From Chara braunii (taxonomy: Eukaryota; Streptophyta; Charophyceae; Charales; Characeae), in NCBI GenBank assembly GCA_003427395.1, contig BFEA01000609.1, positions 159,000 through 211,339 on the forward strand: a stretch of DNA of 52,340 nt. The letters run 5' to 3'. A program made the position numbers and the translations under genes. The notes under the pieces were generated by a model that was given only the letters and a program-made list of their open reading frames with translations, ran no database searches and was not told the DNA's origin. Positions 52,163 to 52,340 of the stretch are shown piece by piece (positions within the stretch are counted from its first letter, which is position 1; each line of letters starts with the position of its first letter).

Positions 52163-52174
52163 TTGGTATCAGTG
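52163..52174 (+). other. Primer-binding-site-like sequence
   Basis: TGGTATCAGTGC matches the initiator-Met tRNA primer site of plant LTR elements at 11 of 12 bases. The following 170 bases to the window end have no clear gag start. Confidence 0.4.
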
Positions 52175-52340
52175 CTGGTACCCGCTATCCCATGCGCCCT
52201 CGCTGTTGTAGCAGGAGAGAGACGCGCGGCGTAGGGCGCCATAGTTGAAGAACGCCACCGTGAAGAAGAAGTCCGCCATAGCTCCGCTGCGGAAGGAGGT
52301 GACACGTACCTGCACAGAAGACAACGACGAAGAAGAGAGA

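Noticed and set aside
51744-52163. 139-codon minus-strand frame near the right edge
   Set aside because: No domain, and it overlaps a putative LTR with a TATA box and primer site on the other strand.

Overview
The window looks like nuclear DNA from a plant-lineage eukaryote with a large, repeat-rich genome. The evidence is nested Ty3/gypsy elements, a plant-type L1 LINE (CCHC ORF1, APE endonuclease, RT), tRNA-headed SINEs, many small TIR elements, long CT/CA/AT microsatellites, an assembly gap inside a microsatellite, and C-to-T decay that includes CHG sites (typical of plant methylation). A streptophyte alga such as Chara would fit, but that is inference. I see only one convincing host gene.

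Layout. 1-10,864 is a Ty3/gypsy element on the minus strand: 5' LTR 8,921-10,864, gag, protease, RT, RNase H, then a PHD finger fused ahead of the integrase, then two extra ORFs in the position where env would sit; its 3' LTR is cut by the window edge. It sits in the chromodomain end of an older chromovirus (10,865-11,580), next to a Gln-rich ORF. From 13 to 20 kb lie two LTRs of the same superfamily (A and solo LTR B, the latter with a target duplication). From 20 to 24.3 kb there are small inverted-repeat elements, a tandem repeat and a large hairpin. A full-length L1 with an 11-bp target duplication occupies 24,379-31,708 and is inserted into an older LINE. LTR C (33.3-34.9 kb) is followed by a GPR1/FUN34/YaaH-family membrane protein gene (36,318-37,025), the probable host gene. 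From 38 to 46 kb are minisatellites, SINEs, hAT-like and TA-flanked MITEs and a hammerhead-ribozyme-like motif. From 46.7 kb to the end are LTRs nested at least three deep, with gag of a second element of the same superfamily and perhaps the 5' end of another LTR element at the right edge.

The most notable point is that the LTRs carry their own open reading frame downstream of the TATA box and before gag. Related protein sequence is readable in at least seven LTR copies, always in the sense direction, and four copies share the same C-terminus and stop position. With the PHD-integrase and the post-pol ORFs, this suggests a Ty3/gypsy lineage with an unusual coding set. The copies seen here are decayed.
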